Below are positions 45,715-55,145 of a DNA stretch of 64,000 nt, one piece after another. Source of the DNA: Rufibacter sp. LB8 (GTDB lineage: Bacteria; Bacteroidota; Bacteroidia; Cytophagales; Hymenobacteraceae); assembly GCF_014876185.1 (NCBI RefSeq), contig NZ_JADALJ010000001.1:806001-870000 (forward strand), read 5' to 3'. Each line of letters starts with the position of its first letter. Position 1 is the stretch's first letter. Position numbers and translations under genes: made by a program. The notes under the pieces were generated by a model that saw only the letters and a list, made by a program, of their open reading frames with translations, ran no database searches and had not been told where the DNA came from.

Positions 45715-47295
45715 ATGTCTGAAAAAGATCATCCGCTTTCTGACCACGTGAGCAAGCACAATATCCCGTACGGGGAAAATACGCTTACGGTAGAGAAAGG
45801 TCATCCGCCGGGGTTATTCGTTCTTTTCTTCACGGAGATGTGGGAGCGGTTCAGTTATTACGGTATGCGTGCGCTTTTCGTGTTATTCCTGACTTCCTCG
45901 CTGGCCAAAGGCGGCTGGGGCTGGGAACGTGATGAAGCACTGCACTTATACGGTATTTATACCGCGTTGGTCTATTTAACGCCCATTATCGGGGGTTTAA
46001 TTGCAGATAAATTTTTAGGCTACCGCAACGCCATCATTTTAGGCGCTTTGTTGATGACCCTGGGCCACGCCAGTATGGCCTTTGAAACCGAGATTCTCTT
46101 TTACGCCGGTCTTGGACTCCTTATAATAGGGAACGGTTTGTTCAAACCGAATATCTCTTCCATGGTGGGCCAGCTCTATACCAAGAACCCAGAGAAGAAA
46201 GACGCTGCGTACACCATTTTCTACATGGGTATCAACTCCGGCGCGTTCCTGGGAATTCTGTTGTGTGGGTACATTGGCGAAAAAGTGGGCTGGAGCTACG
46301 GCTTCGGGTTAGCCGGTATTTTCATGTTCTTTGGTATGATGCAGTTCCTGTTCTCCAAAAATCTGTTTGGGGACAATGGTCTTAAGCCGAAGAAAGCCAC
46401 GGAGGCCGAGACGGCCAAAGCCCGTTCAGAGGAAGCGCCCGCAAACGTGGTGCGTGACAGAATCATTGTGATTTCAGTGCTAGCCTTCTTTACCATCTTC
46501 TTCTGGATGGCGTTTGAGCAGGCCGGTGGTTCCATGACCATCTTTGCGAATGACTACACCAACCGTTTGCTGGAAGGCAACAGCGCCAATATCTTTAAAT
46601 GGGTGAATTCTATTTTGGTGGTGGTGCCCATGCTTATCTTGACAGGCGTTCTCTGGAATCTGTTTACCAAAACCTTTAAAACCATTCCGTTCTCCAACTT
46701 TTTCCTGGGCATCAGTTTCTTGATTATCTGGGGAATTATAATCTGGATGTTGCAGCGTGAGTTTGCCGCAGATGCCACTGAGGTGCCGGCTTCGTGGTTC
46801 CAGATTTTGAACTCCTTCTTCATTATTTCCCTGGCCCCGGTTTTCTCCAAACTCTGGGAAACCAAATACAACCCATCTGCACCGGTGAAATTTGCCTTGG
46901 GCTTATTCTTGCTGGGCATTGGCTTTGGTATTTTGGCCTACGGCGGTATGTCTATTGAGAAAGGTGCCCAGACGGCCTCTGTGGGAATGGTGTGGCTAAT
47001 CTTGGCCTACCTGTTCCATACCTTAGGTGAACTGTGCGTGTCGCCGGTAGGTCTTTCTTATGTAAGTAAGTTGTCGCCGGCCAGATTGGTGGGCTTGATG
47101 TTTGGTATCTGGTTTGTGGCCAACTTCTTCGCCAACTATCTGGGTGGTCTGACTGGTTCTTTCATTGACAGAATTTCCGCGGAATACTCCATCTCTGGCT
47201 TCTTCCTGATTTTCACCTTCGTTCCAATCTTGGCAGGCTTGATCATGCTGGCCTTGAACGGTACCCTCAAGAAGAAAATGCACGGCATAGAGTAG
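45715..47295 (+). CDS. Peptide MFS transporter (POT/PTR family)
   Basis: This 526-residue membrane protein has the POT motif ExxERFSYYG as FTEMWERFSYYGMRALF and the second motif region GNGLFKPNISSMVGQLY. About 12-14 hydrophobic helices are predicted by eye, with two extra helices in the middle as in bacterial POTs. It imports di- and tripeptides with protons. It is a single gene with a terminator. Confidence 0.94.
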   Translation: MSEKDHPLSDHVSKHNIPYGENTLTVEKGHPPGLFVLFFTEMWERFSYYGMRALFVLFLTSSLAKGGWGWERDEALHLYGIYTALVYLTPIIGGLIADKFLGYRNAIILGALLMTLGHASMAFETEILFYAGLGLLIIGNGLFKPNISSMVGQLYTKNPEKKDAAYTIFYMGINSGAFLGILLCGYIGEKVGWSYGFGLAGIFMFFGMMQFLFSKNLFGDNGLKPKKATEAETAKARSEEAPANVVRDRIIVISVLAFFTIFFWMAFEQAGGSMTIFANDYTNRLLEGNSANIFKWVNSILVVVPMLILTGVLWNLFTKTFKTIPFSNFFLGISFLIIWGIIIWMLQREFAADATEVPASWFQILNSFFIISLAPVFSKLWETKYNPSAPVKFALGLFLLGIGFGILAYGGMSIEKGAQTASVGMVWLILAYLFHTLGELCVSPVGLSYVSKLSPARLVGLMFGIWFVANFFANYLGGLTGSFIDRISAEYSISGFFLIFTFVPILAGLIMLALNGTLKKKMHGIE

Positions 47296-47312
47296 GCCAT
47301 TATTTAAAAGTG

Positions 47313-47350
47313 CAAAAGCCCCGGTTCTAGACAGAGCCGGGGCTTTTTTT
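47313..47350 (+). terminator. Terminator after the POT transporter gene
   Basis: AAAAGCCCCGG and CCGGGGCTTTT form a strong stem followed by T-rich sequence, 18 bp after the stop. Confidence 0.9.
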
Positions 47351-47370
47351 ATTTGGTGTTATCTCCCCAA

Positions 47371-47415
47371 TTCCGTTTTTGGCTTCATTTCCGGAAATGA
47401 GCCCGAAAACAGGAA
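47371..47415. repeat. Interspersed palindrome, copy 16
   Basis: The left arm carries the altered TTTTTGGCTTC form; the right arm GAGCCCGAAAACAGG is of the main type. The loop is CCGG. It follows the POT terminator. Confidence 0.85.
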
Positions 47416-47496
47416 AAGGGAATAGCGTGAAAAATTCTTAATTTTGAAAGGAGAGGGCGCCCCCAGCATGGCCCTCTGCTTAACCCTTGAAGAACC

Positions 47497-48333
47497 GTGG
47501 CCGCCAGAAATCCTTCCCCTAGACCCAGAAAACCCGCCGTCAGAAAAAAAACAGCCGGTGACCAGATTGCCTTCCGGCCAATTCTGGCGGGCATTGTCGG
47601 GTTTGTGTTGCTGTGCCTGGCCATTGAGTATTACAAGGAAGGCGGAAGGCTGGCCTTTCTGAGGCATAAAGTGGAGCAGGCCACCAACAGCAATTCCATC
47701 AAGGCGTTTAAACCCGAAGGCTATGAAGTGACAGGGGTAGACGTGTCTCACCACCAGCGGTCCATTGATTGGAAACTGGTGAAGAAGCAAAAGATTTCCT
47801 TCGCGTTCATTAAAGCCACCGAAGGCATCACGCACGAGGACCGCTTTTTCAGCAAACATTGGAAACAGGCCAAGCAGCATGATGTGCTCCGCGGCGCCTA
47901 CCATTTCTTTTTGCCCTCCAGAGACGCCGAAGAACAGGCTAGGAACTTCCTGAAGAAAGTAAAATTGGAGCCCGGCGATTTGCCGCCCGTATTGGATGTG
48001 GAAGTGACCAATCACCAGTCAGACGAAGAAATTGTGGCCGGCGTGCAGCTGTGGCTTGATGCCGTGGAAGCGGAATATGACATAAAACCCATCATCTACA
48101 CCAACTACGCCTTCTACGAGAAGCACCTGGCCGGCCATTTTGACGATTACCCGCTCTGGGTGGCCCATTACAGCCCCGAGAAAAGCCACCAACTTGGCAA
48201 CCGCAAATGGGTGTTCTGGCAACACACAGAAACCGGCAAGCTGAAAGGCGTGAAAGGTAATTTGGATCTGAATGTGTTCAACGGCACCCTGGAAGACCTT
48301 TACAACATGTGCTATGAACCTGAGGCCCGGTAA
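47497..48333 (+). CDS. GH25 lysozyme-like protein, membrane anchored
   Basis: The start is probably GTG at 47497. After a basic N-terminus there is one membrane helix (ILAGIVGFVLLCLAIEYY), then a GH25 domain. The N-terminal catalytic region has GVDVSHHQRSIDW, ATEGITHEDRFF, GAYHFFLPS and VLDVEV (the Asp/Glu pair), and the C-terminal part ends LDLNVFNGT. This family cleaves peptidoglycan. The anchor and absence of phage neighbours suggest a cell-wall role in the host. Confidence 0.88.
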   Translation: MAARNPSPRPRKPAVRKKTAGDQIAFRPILAGIVGFVLLCLAIEYYKEGGRLAFLRHKVEQATNSNSIKAFKPEGYEVTGVDVSHHQRSIDWKLVKKQKISFAFIKATEGITHEDRFFSKHWKQAKQHDVLRGAYHFFLPSRDAEEQARNFLKKVKLEPGDLPPVLDVEVTNHQSDEEIVAGVQLWLDAVEAEYDIKPIIYTNYAFYEKHLAGHFDDYPLWVAHYSPEKSHQLGNRKWVFWQHTETGKLKGVKGNLDLNVFNGTLEDLYNMCYEPEAR

Positions 48334-48437
48334 TTTTCTGCTGAAATTTATTTGAAACGATAGTGCCTTGTTTCTCAGGAACTAATGGGAGGGAAGCGTA
48401 GTTCGTCAGATACTTTAATAGTATCTTTTCAAAATAT

Positions 48438-49028
48438 ATGAAATACCTTTCCTGGGCTGGCGCTTCTTTCTTATTGATTTCGTTGTTTTTTGCCTCCTGC
48501 TCTGTTGAAGATTTGGTAGACAAGCAAGATCCTGCGCCCGTGGAGGAAGGTCAGGAATTTGTGATAGAGACCGGACAGCATGAAACGGTAAATCCTTTGA
48601 AGACGCTCAAGAAAATCAAAATGGTGTTTGAGGTGCGTTTTGACTCCACGGCCATTTACACCACCAAAGACCCCAACAACCAGAGCGATGTCAATAAACT
48701 CTTCGGCATGGCCGATTGCAGTTCTTTCCACCACTTGAACAGCGCGCGCTTTGGCTGGCGCTGGTACCAGAAAAAACTGGAGCTACATGCATATTCCTAT
48801 AAAGCAGGAAAAATCACGTCCACCTTGATTTCAGTCATTGACCTCAAGAAATGGTACACCTGTGAGTTGACCTTAGCCGATGGGAAATATGTCTTCAAAG
48901 TGAATAACAAAACCATAGAACAGCCCCGCAACTGCTCCGGTGAAGGCGTGGGTTACCAATTATACCCCTACTTTGGCGGTGATGAAACCGCTCCGCATAA
49001 AATTAAAATCAGAATAAAGGAAAAATAA
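48438..49028 (+). CDS. Hypothetical lipoprotein
   Basis: This 196-residue protein has a lipoprotein signal (LLISLFFASC). The mature part lacks a family I can name; its alternating strands and the C-terminal block GYQLYPYFGGDETAPHKIKIRI resemble concanavalin-type sandwiches of Bacteroidetes lipoproteins. Location is probably the outer membrane. It converges with groEL on a bidirectional terminator. Confidence 0.72.
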   Translation: MKYLSWAGASFLLISLFFASCSVEDLVDKQDPAPVEEGQEFVIETGQHETVNPLKTLKKIKMVFEVRFDSTAIYTTKDPNNQSDVNKLFGMADCSSFHHLNSARFGWRWYQKKLELHAYSYKAGKITSTLISVIDLKKWYTCELTLADGKYVFKVNNKTIEQPRNCSGEGVGYQLYPYFGGDETAPHKIKIRIKEK

Positions 49029-49032
49029 TAAC

Positions 49033-49072
49033 CTGTTTTGGGGCTCATTTCTGAAAACGAAGCCAAAAACGG
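49033..49072. repeat. Interspersed palindrome, copy 17
   Basis: GTTTTGGGGCTCATTTCTG is followed by a partly eroded right arm (CGAAGCCAAAAACGG). It starts 5 bp after the lipoprotein stop. Confidence 0.8.
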
Positions 49073-49087
49073 AAATCTTTATAAAAG

Positions 49088-49122
49088 AAAAAGCCCCGGC
49101 AAATCTGCCGGGGCTTTTTTTA
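49088..49122. terminator. Bidirectional terminator between the lipoprotein gene and groEL
   Basis: AAAAAGCCCCGGCA and TGCCGGGGCTTTTT form a stem with a short loop and A/T tracts on both sides. Confidence 0.9.
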
Positions 49123-49150
49123 TACTTCAGCGTGCGCTGATGGGTGATAA

Positions 49151-50794
49151 TTACATCATGCCACCCATTCCGCCCATACCGCCTGGCATTCCGCCACCAG
49201 CACCGCCGTTGTCAGCTTCTGGCTCGTCAGCGATCACACACTCCGTGGTCAGCAACAAGGCAGCCACAGATGCAGCGTTTTCAAGCGCTAAACGAGTTAC
49301 TTTGGTTGGGTCAATGATACCAGCGGCAAACATGTTCTCGAACTTGTCATCGCGGGCGTTGTAACCGTAATCTGCTTTACCAGCACGAACTTCGTTTACA
49401 ATTACTGAGCCTTCACCACCGGCGTTAGCCACAATGGTTCTCAACGGAGACTCAAGCGCGGTGCGGATGATTTGAACACCAGTTTTTTCGTCTTCGTTGC
49501 GGGTATCCACATCGTTCAAAGCATCAATAGCTCTGATCAAGGCAACACCACCACCAGCTACAATACCTTCTTCCACGGCCGCTCTGGTTGCGTGCAAGGC
49601 ATCATCAACACGGTCTTTTTTCTCTTTCATCTCAACTTCAGTAGAAGCGCCAATGTAAAGGATAGCTACACCGCCAGATAATTTGGCCAGACGCTCTTGT
49701 AACTTCTCGCGGTCATAGTCAGAAGTGGTTTTCTCAATCTGCGCTTTGATTTCGTTCACGCGGGCTGTGATACCATCTTTCTCGCCTCTACCGTTTACAA
49801 TAGTAGTGTTGTCTTTGTCAATGATAATGCGCTCAGCCTGACCTAAATAGTCAAGTGTAGCATTGTCAAGTTTGTAACCGCGCTCCTCAGAGATAACAGT
49901 TCCACCAGTTAAAACAGCAATATCTTCCAACATGGCTTTTCTGCGGTCACCGAATCCTGGCGCCTTTACAGCGGCAATTTTCAAGGAACCACGCAATTTG
50001 TTTACTACTAAGGTAGCAAGGGCTTCGCCATCCACATCTTCAGAGATGATCACAAGAGCTTTACCCGTCTGAACCACTTGCTCCAACACGGGCAGCAATT
50101 CTTTCATAGTAGAAACCTTTTTGTCATAGATCAAGATGTAGGCGTTCTCAAACTCAGCTTCCATCTTCTCTGGATTGGTCACGAAGTAAGGAGACAGGTA
50201 CCCGCGGTCAAACTGCATACCTTCTACAGTCTTCACTTCGGTCTCAGTACCTTTAGCTTCCTCAACAGTGATCACACCGTCTTTACCCACTTTGTCCATG
50301 GCATCAGCAATCATTTGCCCGATTTCAGAGTCATTGTTGGCAGAAATGGTACCTACCTGGGCAATTTCTGAGGAGTTCTCAATCTTCTTAGATTGCTCCT
50401 TCAGGTTAGCCACCACTTTGGCAACGGCTTTGTCAATACCACGCTTCAGGTCCATTGGGTTGGCACCTGCGGCCACGTTCTTAGAACCGGCGGTGTAAAT
50501 TGCCTGGGCCAAAACAGTAGCGGTAGTAGTACCATCACCGGCCATGTCAGCGGTTTTAGAGGCAACTTCTTTCACCAGTTGTGCGCCCATGTTTTCCACG
50601 GCGTCTTTCAATTCAATTTCTTTGGCAACCGTTACACCGTCTTTGGTGATGCTTGGTGCACCAAATTTTTTGTCGATGATCACGTTGCGGCCTTTAGGGC
50701 CTAAGGTTACTTTCACGGCGTTGGCTAAGGTGTCAACGCCTTTTTTGATTTTGTTACGAGCTTCTATGTCGAAGGTAATGTTCTTAGATGCCAT
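49151..50794 (-). CDS. groL: 60 kDa chaperonin GroEL
   Basis: This 547-residue protein has the canonical blocks [14 protein letters not shown] and [17 protein letters not shown] at the C-terminus. ATP-binding [16 protein letters not shown] is also present. The groES gene lies 47 bp upstream in the same direction. It is the cytoplasmic folding chamber. Confidence 0.99.
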   Translation of the reverse strand: MASKNITFDIEARNKIKKGVDTLANAVKVTLGPKGRNVIIDKKFGAPSITKDGVTVAKEIELKDAVENMGAQLVKEVASKTADMAGDGTTTATVLAQAIYTAGSKNVAAGANPMDLKRGIDKAVAKVVANLKEQSKKIENSSEIAQVGTISANNDSEIGQMIADAMDKVGKDGVITVEEAKGTETEVKTVEGMQFDRGYLSPYFVTNPEKMEAEFENAYILIYDKKVSTMKELLPVLEQVVQTGKALVIISEDVDGEALATLVVNKLRGSLKIAAVKAPGFGDRRKAMLEDIAVLTGGTVISEERGYKLDNATLDYLGQAERIIIDKDNTTIVNGRGEKDGITARVNEIKAQIEKTTSDYDREKLQERLAKLSGGVAILYIGASTEVEMKEKKDRVDDALHATRAAVEEGIVAGGGVALIRAIDALNDVDTRNEDEKTGVQIIRTALESPLRTIVANAGGEGSVIVNEVRAGKADYGYNARDDKFENMFAAGIIDPTKVTRLALENAASVAALLLTTECVIADEPEADNGGAGGGMPGGMGGMGGMM

Positions 50795-50841
50795 AGTTTT
50801 TAAAACTAAATTATGGTTGATGATGTGTTTAACAAGAGAAA

Positions 50842-51132
50842 TTAAAGAATGGCAAGAATGTCAGACTCCCGCATGATCAGGTAGTCAGCACCATCCAGTG
50901 TGATCTCAGTACCGGCATATTTGCCGTACAACACTTGGTCGCCAACAGATAACTGGGACTTTACTAAAACACCTTGGTCGGAGATTTTACCTTCTCCTAC
51001 GGCTACTACTTCGCCGCGCTGTGGTTTTTCTTTGGCAGTGTCTGGGATGATGATACCAGATTTGGTTTTTTCTTCAGCCGCAGCAGGTAATACAATTACT
51101 CTGTCTGCCAATGGTTTTAGATCTAAGGCCAT
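50842..51132 (-). CDS. groES: 10 kDa co-chaperonin GroES
   Basis: This 96-residue protein has the canonical N-terminus [12 protein letters not shown] and the mobile-loop region [18 protein letters not shown]. It is the first gene of groES-groEL. No CIRCE element (TTAGCACTC inverted repeat) is seen upstream; a sigma-54-like sequence is present instead. Confidence 0.99.
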   Translation of the reverse strand: MALDLKPLADRVIVLPAAAEEKTKSGIIIPDTAKEKPQRGEVVAVGEGKISDQGVLVKSQLSVGDQVLYGKYAGTEITLDGADYLIMRESDILAIL

Positions 51133-51205
51133 AGGTTTGTTATAAGATTATTTTTTAGTTTACGATGATGCCATGGCAGCTACCCGCCACAGACGTACTG
51201 CCGTA

Positions 51206-51223
51206 TTGCCAGTTCTGTGCCAA
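51206..51223 (-). promoter_or_regulatory. Sigma-54-like promoter upstream of groES
   Basis: On the minus strand, TTGGCACAGAACTGGCAA matches the -24/-12 pattern TGGCAC-N5-TTGC with GG-N10-GC spacing and one core mismatch. It would start transcription about 60 nt upstream of groES. A sigma-54 activator gene lies 3-4 kb further along. Confidence 0.42.
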
Positions 51224-51284
51224 ACAGCGTACTCTGCCAATCTGCCGCATTTAAGGCCGTAACTTCTGCCAAGATTTCAAGGGT

Positions 51285-51325
51285 ACTGACAAAGCAGGGA
51301 AGGGTAGCCGGTAACTTTTGTCAGT
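51285..51325. other. Inverted repeat upstream of the groES promoter candidate
   Basis: ACTGACAAA (51285-51293) and TTTGTCAGT (51317-51325) are perfect 9-bp inverted arms around 23 bp. They lie about 70 bp upstream of the sigma-54-like element, where an activator would bind. Confidence 0.4.
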
Positions 51326-51339
51326 CCTTTCACCTGCCG

Positions 51340-51385
51340 TTCCCGTTTTTGGCTTCATTTTAAGAAATGAGCCCGAAAACGGGAA
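51340..51385. repeat. Interspersed palindrome, copy 18
   Basis: Outer TTCCCG/CGGGAA pairs. The left arm is altered (TTTTTGGCTTC) and the right arm is of the main type. It lies between the groES upstream region and the secG terminator. Confidence 0.87.
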
Positions 51386-51392
51386 TCGCAAT

Positions 51393-51430
51393 AAAAAAAA
51401 GAATCCGAGCCGGTGAGGGCTCGGATTCCA
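51393..51430 (-). terminator. Terminator of the miaB-secG operon
   Basis: GAATCCGAGC and GCTCGGATTC form the stem. An A8 run on the plus strand is the T-run of the minus strand. It lies just past the secG stop. Confidence 0.9.
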
Positions 51431-51456
51431 ATAAAGGGATAGTATGTATTATAATG

Positions 51457-51828
51457 CTAGTTAGCTGAATCTGCTACTGGAATTGGAGTAGTGCCTGCCG
51501 GGGCGGCACCTTCCTGCTGTGGAATAGCGGCCGGAGCGGCAGCAGGCGCTGCTGATTGGCCTGCCCGTTGCTCATTGACAGAACGGTTATCGCCGTCACC
51601 GTTAGAGGTGATGGTGTGCGTAGCCAGGCTCAAGGCCATGATGCCAATGGCGAAACCCCAGGTCAATTTCTCCAGAAGGTCGCCGGTGCGTTTCACGCCC
51701 ATTAGCTGGCTGGTGCCGCCTCCGCCAAACTGGCTGGACAGGCCGCCGCCTTTAGAATTCTGCGACAGTACCACTAAAACCAATAGGACACTCAGGAAAA
51801 TGATAACGCTTATGATAGCAATGTACAT
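51457..51828 (-). CDS. secG: Preprotein translocase subunit SecG
   Basis: This 123-residue protein has the two SecG membrane helices (IAIISVIIFLSVLLVLVVLSQ and LTWGFAIGIMALSLATH) separated by the Gly-rich SKGGGLSSQFGGGGTSQLMG loop. The C-terminal ~45 residues form an Ala/Pro-rich tail. It starts one base after the preceding stop and is the last gene of the operon. It assists SecYEG in protein export. Confidence 0.95.
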   Translation of the reverse strand: MYIAIISVIIFLSVLLVLVVLSQNSKGGGLSSQFGGGGTSQLMGVKRTGDLLEKLTWGFAIGIMALSLATHTITSNGDGDNRSVNEQRAGQSAAPAAAPAAIPQQEGAAPAGTTPIPVADSAN

Positions 51829-51829
51829 G

Positions 51830-53236
51830 TTATTGTTCGTTTCTGATTTTTTCTATCTGTTGGGCAAAGTAACTCTTTTTTTCGGGAAACTTCACTATTA
51901 GCTGTTCATAAATTTTGATGGCCTTTTTGTGTTTTCCCTGTTTTAAAAAGATGAACGCCAGGTTTTCTGAGACAAGCGTCTTTTTGATCTTGGTGCTCTT
52001 CGCCGATAAGTCTTCAATGGGCTCATGGCTTTGCTGTACATTGGCCAGGGTCTTGCGGCGCGGGGTAGTCTTGAGGAACTGGTCAATGATGTTTAACTGA
52101 ATATCCAACTTCGCCACCGGCGTTGCCTCTTTTTCCACTGCCTTTTTACCGCCACCCTTCACGTGTTCCAGAATGAGTTCCGGCTGAAAATGAAAGGGCA
52201 AGGCCGTAGTGAATTCGTCTTTTAGCTGCAGGCTCTCGCCCAATCTGCTGGAGCCCATCCAGTAGCCCAATTGGTGCTGTTCAAAAAGCGTGACATACGG
52301 GTCATGGCTGGGCTGCTCCTGGGCTGAAACAGATGGAGCAGTAACCAATGGCAGCGTCGGGAATTCATACCCAGACGTGTCATAGAAGGATTCTTCCAGC
52401 AGCGCTGCAATTGGGTCAGGGGTGGCGCTGGGTTCCTCCTCCATTGGGCATTCTTTGGAAGCGATGTCCTGGGCGGTACCTAAGTCCTCCTGGTTTTGGT
52501 CCCCGGTTTTGCTTTCGGTGGTGGCTAGAATCTCAGAGACAATCTCGTCATGCGACAACGAAACACTTGGGTAAGGCACCGAAATAGTGGACAGACCGCT
52601 GATTTGAATCAAATCCAGCAATTCATCTACTGAGGTATCTAAGGCTTCATCAGGTTCAACTTTTTCCAGTTCTTGGTTAACGTCAAAGGTGGCTGCCCCT
52701 GGCACTTCTTCTTCAATAACAAGGGCTTCTGGTGAGAGCGCATCTTCAAGTAGAATTTCTTCTTTCGGCTCGCTTTCGGCCACTTCTTCCACCTGGCTTT
52801 CTGGTTCGTCCGGTTGCGATGCGGCTATTACTGGGTATTCTTTTTCTTCAGGTGCAGTAGCTTCCTCTTCAAAGGTAATGTCCCTTACTATTGCTTCAGG
52901 TTCAGCAGAAGTTAGCGGCTCTATGATGGCATGGCTTATTTCTACTTCTTCTACAGCTAGTTCCTGACTGTTGAGTTCAGTGTCCTCTACATCTGCGAGA
53001 ACAGGTTGCGCGTAGACCAGGCGCTTGAGGAGTTGGCGGTTAGACACGTGGGCGGCGGCGCTGCGTAATTTCTGCGTGGAAAGCATGCTGCCCCGGTCAT
53101 AGGCGGCTTTGGCCAACAGTACATGGGCGGTCTGGCAGTACGGAAAAGACACCACCAGTTTCTCCAAGTCCTGCACTTCCTGGTCCTGGATGGGGGCAAC
53201 CTGCCGTACAATGTTTAAAAATGCCGCTTTGTTCAT
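51830..53236 (-). CDS. Acidic hypothetical protein with tandem-helix C-terminus
   Basis: The ATG at 53236 (MNKAAFLNIVRQVAPI) is preferred. The N-terminal ~75 residues resemble a helical repeat (YCQTAHVLLAKAAYDRGSM). The middle (about 75-270) is very rich in Glu, Pro and Val, so probably disordered. The C-terminus (LAFIFLKQGKHKKAIKIYEQLIVKFPEKKSYFAQQIEKI) is a clear TPR-like helix pair. It lies between lptE and secG, a typical Bacteroidetes order, and may be an envelope-related cytoplasmic adaptor. Confidence 0.75.
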   Translation of the reverse strand: MNKAAFLNIVRQVAPIQDQEVQDLEKLVVSFPYCQTAHVLLAKAAYDRGSMLSTQKLRSAAAHVSNRQLLKRLVYAQPVLADVEDTELNSQELAVEEVEISHAIIEPLTSAEPEAIVRDITFEEEATAPEEKEYPVIAASQPDEPESQVEEVAESEPKEEILLEDALSPEALVIEEEVPGAATFDVNQELEKVEPDEALDTSVDELLDLIQISGLSTISVPYPSVSLSHDEIVSEILATTESKTGDQNQEDLGTAQDIASKECPMEEEPSATPDPIAALLEESFYDTSGYEFPTLPLVTAPSVSAQEQPSHDPYVTLFEQHQLGYWMGSSRLGESLQLKDEFTTALPFHFQPELILEHVKGGGKKAVEKEATPVAKLDIQLNIIDQFLKTTPRRKTLANVQQSHEPIEDLSAKSTKIKKTLVSENLAFIFLKQGKHKKAIKIYEQLIVKFPEKKSYFAQQIEKIRNEQ

Positions 53237-53339
53237 GTAAGTATAATGTTGGCGGACCACCCAAAGAAGAGATGGTGCCAGAAGGTGCTGTTAAGGTAGG
53301 CAATCAACCCGGAATTCTGAAACAAACCCAGACCTTGGA

Positions 53340-53882
53340 TTACCAGTTGGCCACCGTTTTGGTGAACACGTTGTAAATAAGGCGGTCTAAAATAATGTTC
53401 AAATCTGCCCGGCTAATCTGGTTAATGTCTTTGCTGGGCGGGAAGTCATAGAAACTAGAAAAGCTTTGGTCAAAATTGTTGGTGGGCACCTTGGTGTCTG
53501 TGTAACTGATCTGCACCACAATGGTCAAGCGGTTGGCGCCGGCCTGGTCCAGTCCCACGGTTCCGCCGGCGGGGGCGTCGGGGCGCTGGATGGCCGCCGG
53601 GCTAAACGTGTAGCTCATGATCTGGCCCTGAATCTGCAAATCTCCAGCCTGGGGCAATACGCGCAAGCTGGTGTTTCGTTGAAAGTAATCCTTGAAGTCT
53701 TCGGTGACAATCTGCTGTAAGTTAGCAGGCCCCTGGCCAGAAGCGTTGTTGAAATTACTGATGGAAATGCTCTTGACTTCTGGTGAAATGTTGGTGCCCG
53801 TAAAAGAATAGCAGCCGCTCAAAACAAGCAACAGGCAAACCTGCAATAAAAGAAAAGGAAGTCTATAAGTCTTCAAGGTCAT
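53340..53882 (-). CDS. lptE: LptE-family lipoprotein
   Basis: This 180-residue protein has a lipoprotein signal (LLLVLSGC) and the LptE pattern CYSFTGTNISPEVKSISISNFNN, with VTEDFKDYFQRNTSLRVLPQAGDLQIQGQI. It overlaps the activator gene by 20 bp. It is expected to sit inside LptD at the outer membrane and aid lipopolysaccharide insertion. Bacteroidetes LptE proteins are divergent but recognisable by this start. Confidence 0.85.
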   Translation of the reverse strand: MTLKTYRLPFLLLQVCLLLVLSGCYSFTGTNISPEVKSISISNFNNASGQGPANLQQIVTEDFKDYFQRNTSLRVLPQAGDLQIQGQIMSYTFSPAAIQRPDAPAGGTVGLDQAGANRLTIVVQISYTDTKVPTNNFDQSFSSFYDFPPSKDINQISRADLNIILDRLIYNVFTKTVANW

Positions 53883-55137
53883 ACTGTTTTAATTTCCGGT
53901 AAAGGGTTCTTTCTGAAATGCCTAAATCTCTGGCCGCGTACTTTCGTTTGTTGCCGTGCTTCTTTAACGCTTTCAAGATCATTTCCTTTTCCTTGTGCTC
54001 CAAAGAAAGGCTTTCTTCTTCGGTTTCATGGGCAATGTCCTCTACTTTTTCCTCGTATTCATCTTCCTCAGAGTCATTGACCGTGAGCACATACCCCTCG
54101 CGGCGTTCCTGGTTGCGGTAAAGCGGCGGTTCAAAAGATCGTACCTCATCAAACAAATGGCTGTTGTTCTTGAGCAATTCAGCGTCTTCCTGCTGGTGCG
54201 ACAAAAGATCAAAAACCACCTGCTTGAGGTCGTTCATGTCTTTGCGCATGTCAAACAGTACCTTATACAACAGATCGCGCTCCGAGAAATTGGTATTGCC
54301 ATCTGCGTTCTGCTGTTGGTGGAATAGGGCCGGAAGCTGGCTGGCCTGTTCCTGGGGCAAGTACTTGCGCAAGGTGTCGGCGGTGACTTCGCGCTCATAT
54401 TCCAGCACCGAGATCTGCTCCACAATGTTCTTGAGTTGCCTGATGTTGCCCGGAAACCTGTACCGCAGCAATTCTTTCACGGCGTCAGGCTGCAGCACCA
54501 CAGATTTTACATGGTACCGCTCCGCAAAATCACTGGCGAACTTCCGGAACAACAGGTGCGTGTCTTCGCCGCGTTCCCGCAAGGGGGGCACACTAATGGG
54601 AACGGTGTTCAAGCGGTAATACAAATCTTCCCTGAACTGCCCACGCTCCACAGCCTGCAATAAATTAACGTTGGTGGCGGCCACCACCCGCACGTCTGTT
54701 TTCTGGACTTTAGAAGAACCCACTTTGATGAATTCGCCGTTTTCCAGCACACGGAGCAAGCGGGCCTGGGTACCCAAAGGCATCTCGCCAATTTCATCCA
54801 GGAAAATGGTACCACCGTTGGTTACCTCAAAATAGCCTTTGCGGGCTTCCTGCGCGCCCGTGAAAGAACCTTTCTCGTGCCCAAACAGCTCTGAGTCAAT
54901 TGTTCCTTCTGGTATGGCGCCGCAGTTAATGGCAATGAACTGGCCGTGTTTTCTGGGGCTCAGGTGATGGATGATTTTGGAGAACGACTCCTTGCCACTG
55001 CCGCTTTCGCCATTGATGAGCACGGTCATGTCAGTAGGGGCCACCTGCACCGCCACCTGTATGGCGTAATTCAGTAAAGGCGAGTTGCCAATGATGCCAA
55101 ACCGCTGCTTTACCGACTGTATATCAAATTCACGCAT
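53863..55137 (-). CDS. Sigma-54-dependent transcriptional activator
   Basis: This 424-residue protein starts directly with the AAA+ domain, with no receiver or GAF domain. Walker A is GESGSGKES, the sigma-54 contact loop is GSFTGAQ rather than GAFTGA, Walker B is GGTIFLDEIGEM, and the sensor region is FREDLYYRLN. An acidic linker and a Fis-type HTH follow (ILKALKKHGNKRKYAARDLGISERTLYRKLKQY). It lies between miaB and lptE in the same direction. Control must come from expression or partner binding. Confidence 0.93.
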   Translation of the reverse strand: MREFDIQSVKQRFGIIGNSPLLNYAIQVAVQVAPTDMTVLINGESGSGKESFSKIIHHLSPRKHGQFIAINCGAIPEGTIDSELFGHEKGSFTGAQEARKGYFEVTNGGTIFLDEIGEMPLGTQARLLRVLENGEFIKVGSSKVQKTDVRVVAATNVNLLQAVERGQFREDLYYRLNTVPISVPPLRERGEDTHLLFRKFASDFAERYHVKSVVLQPDAVKELLRYRFPGNIRQLKNIVEQISVLEYEREVTADTLRKYLPQEQASQLPALFHQQQNADGNTNFSERDLLYKVLFDMRKDMNDLKQVVFDLLSHQQEDAELLKNNSHLFDEVRSFEPPLYRNQERREGYVLTVNDSEEDEYEEKVEDIAHETEEESLSLEHKEKEMILKALKKHGNKRKYAARDLGISERTLYRKLKQYDLEDL

Positions 55138-55145
55138 GGGTTAAA

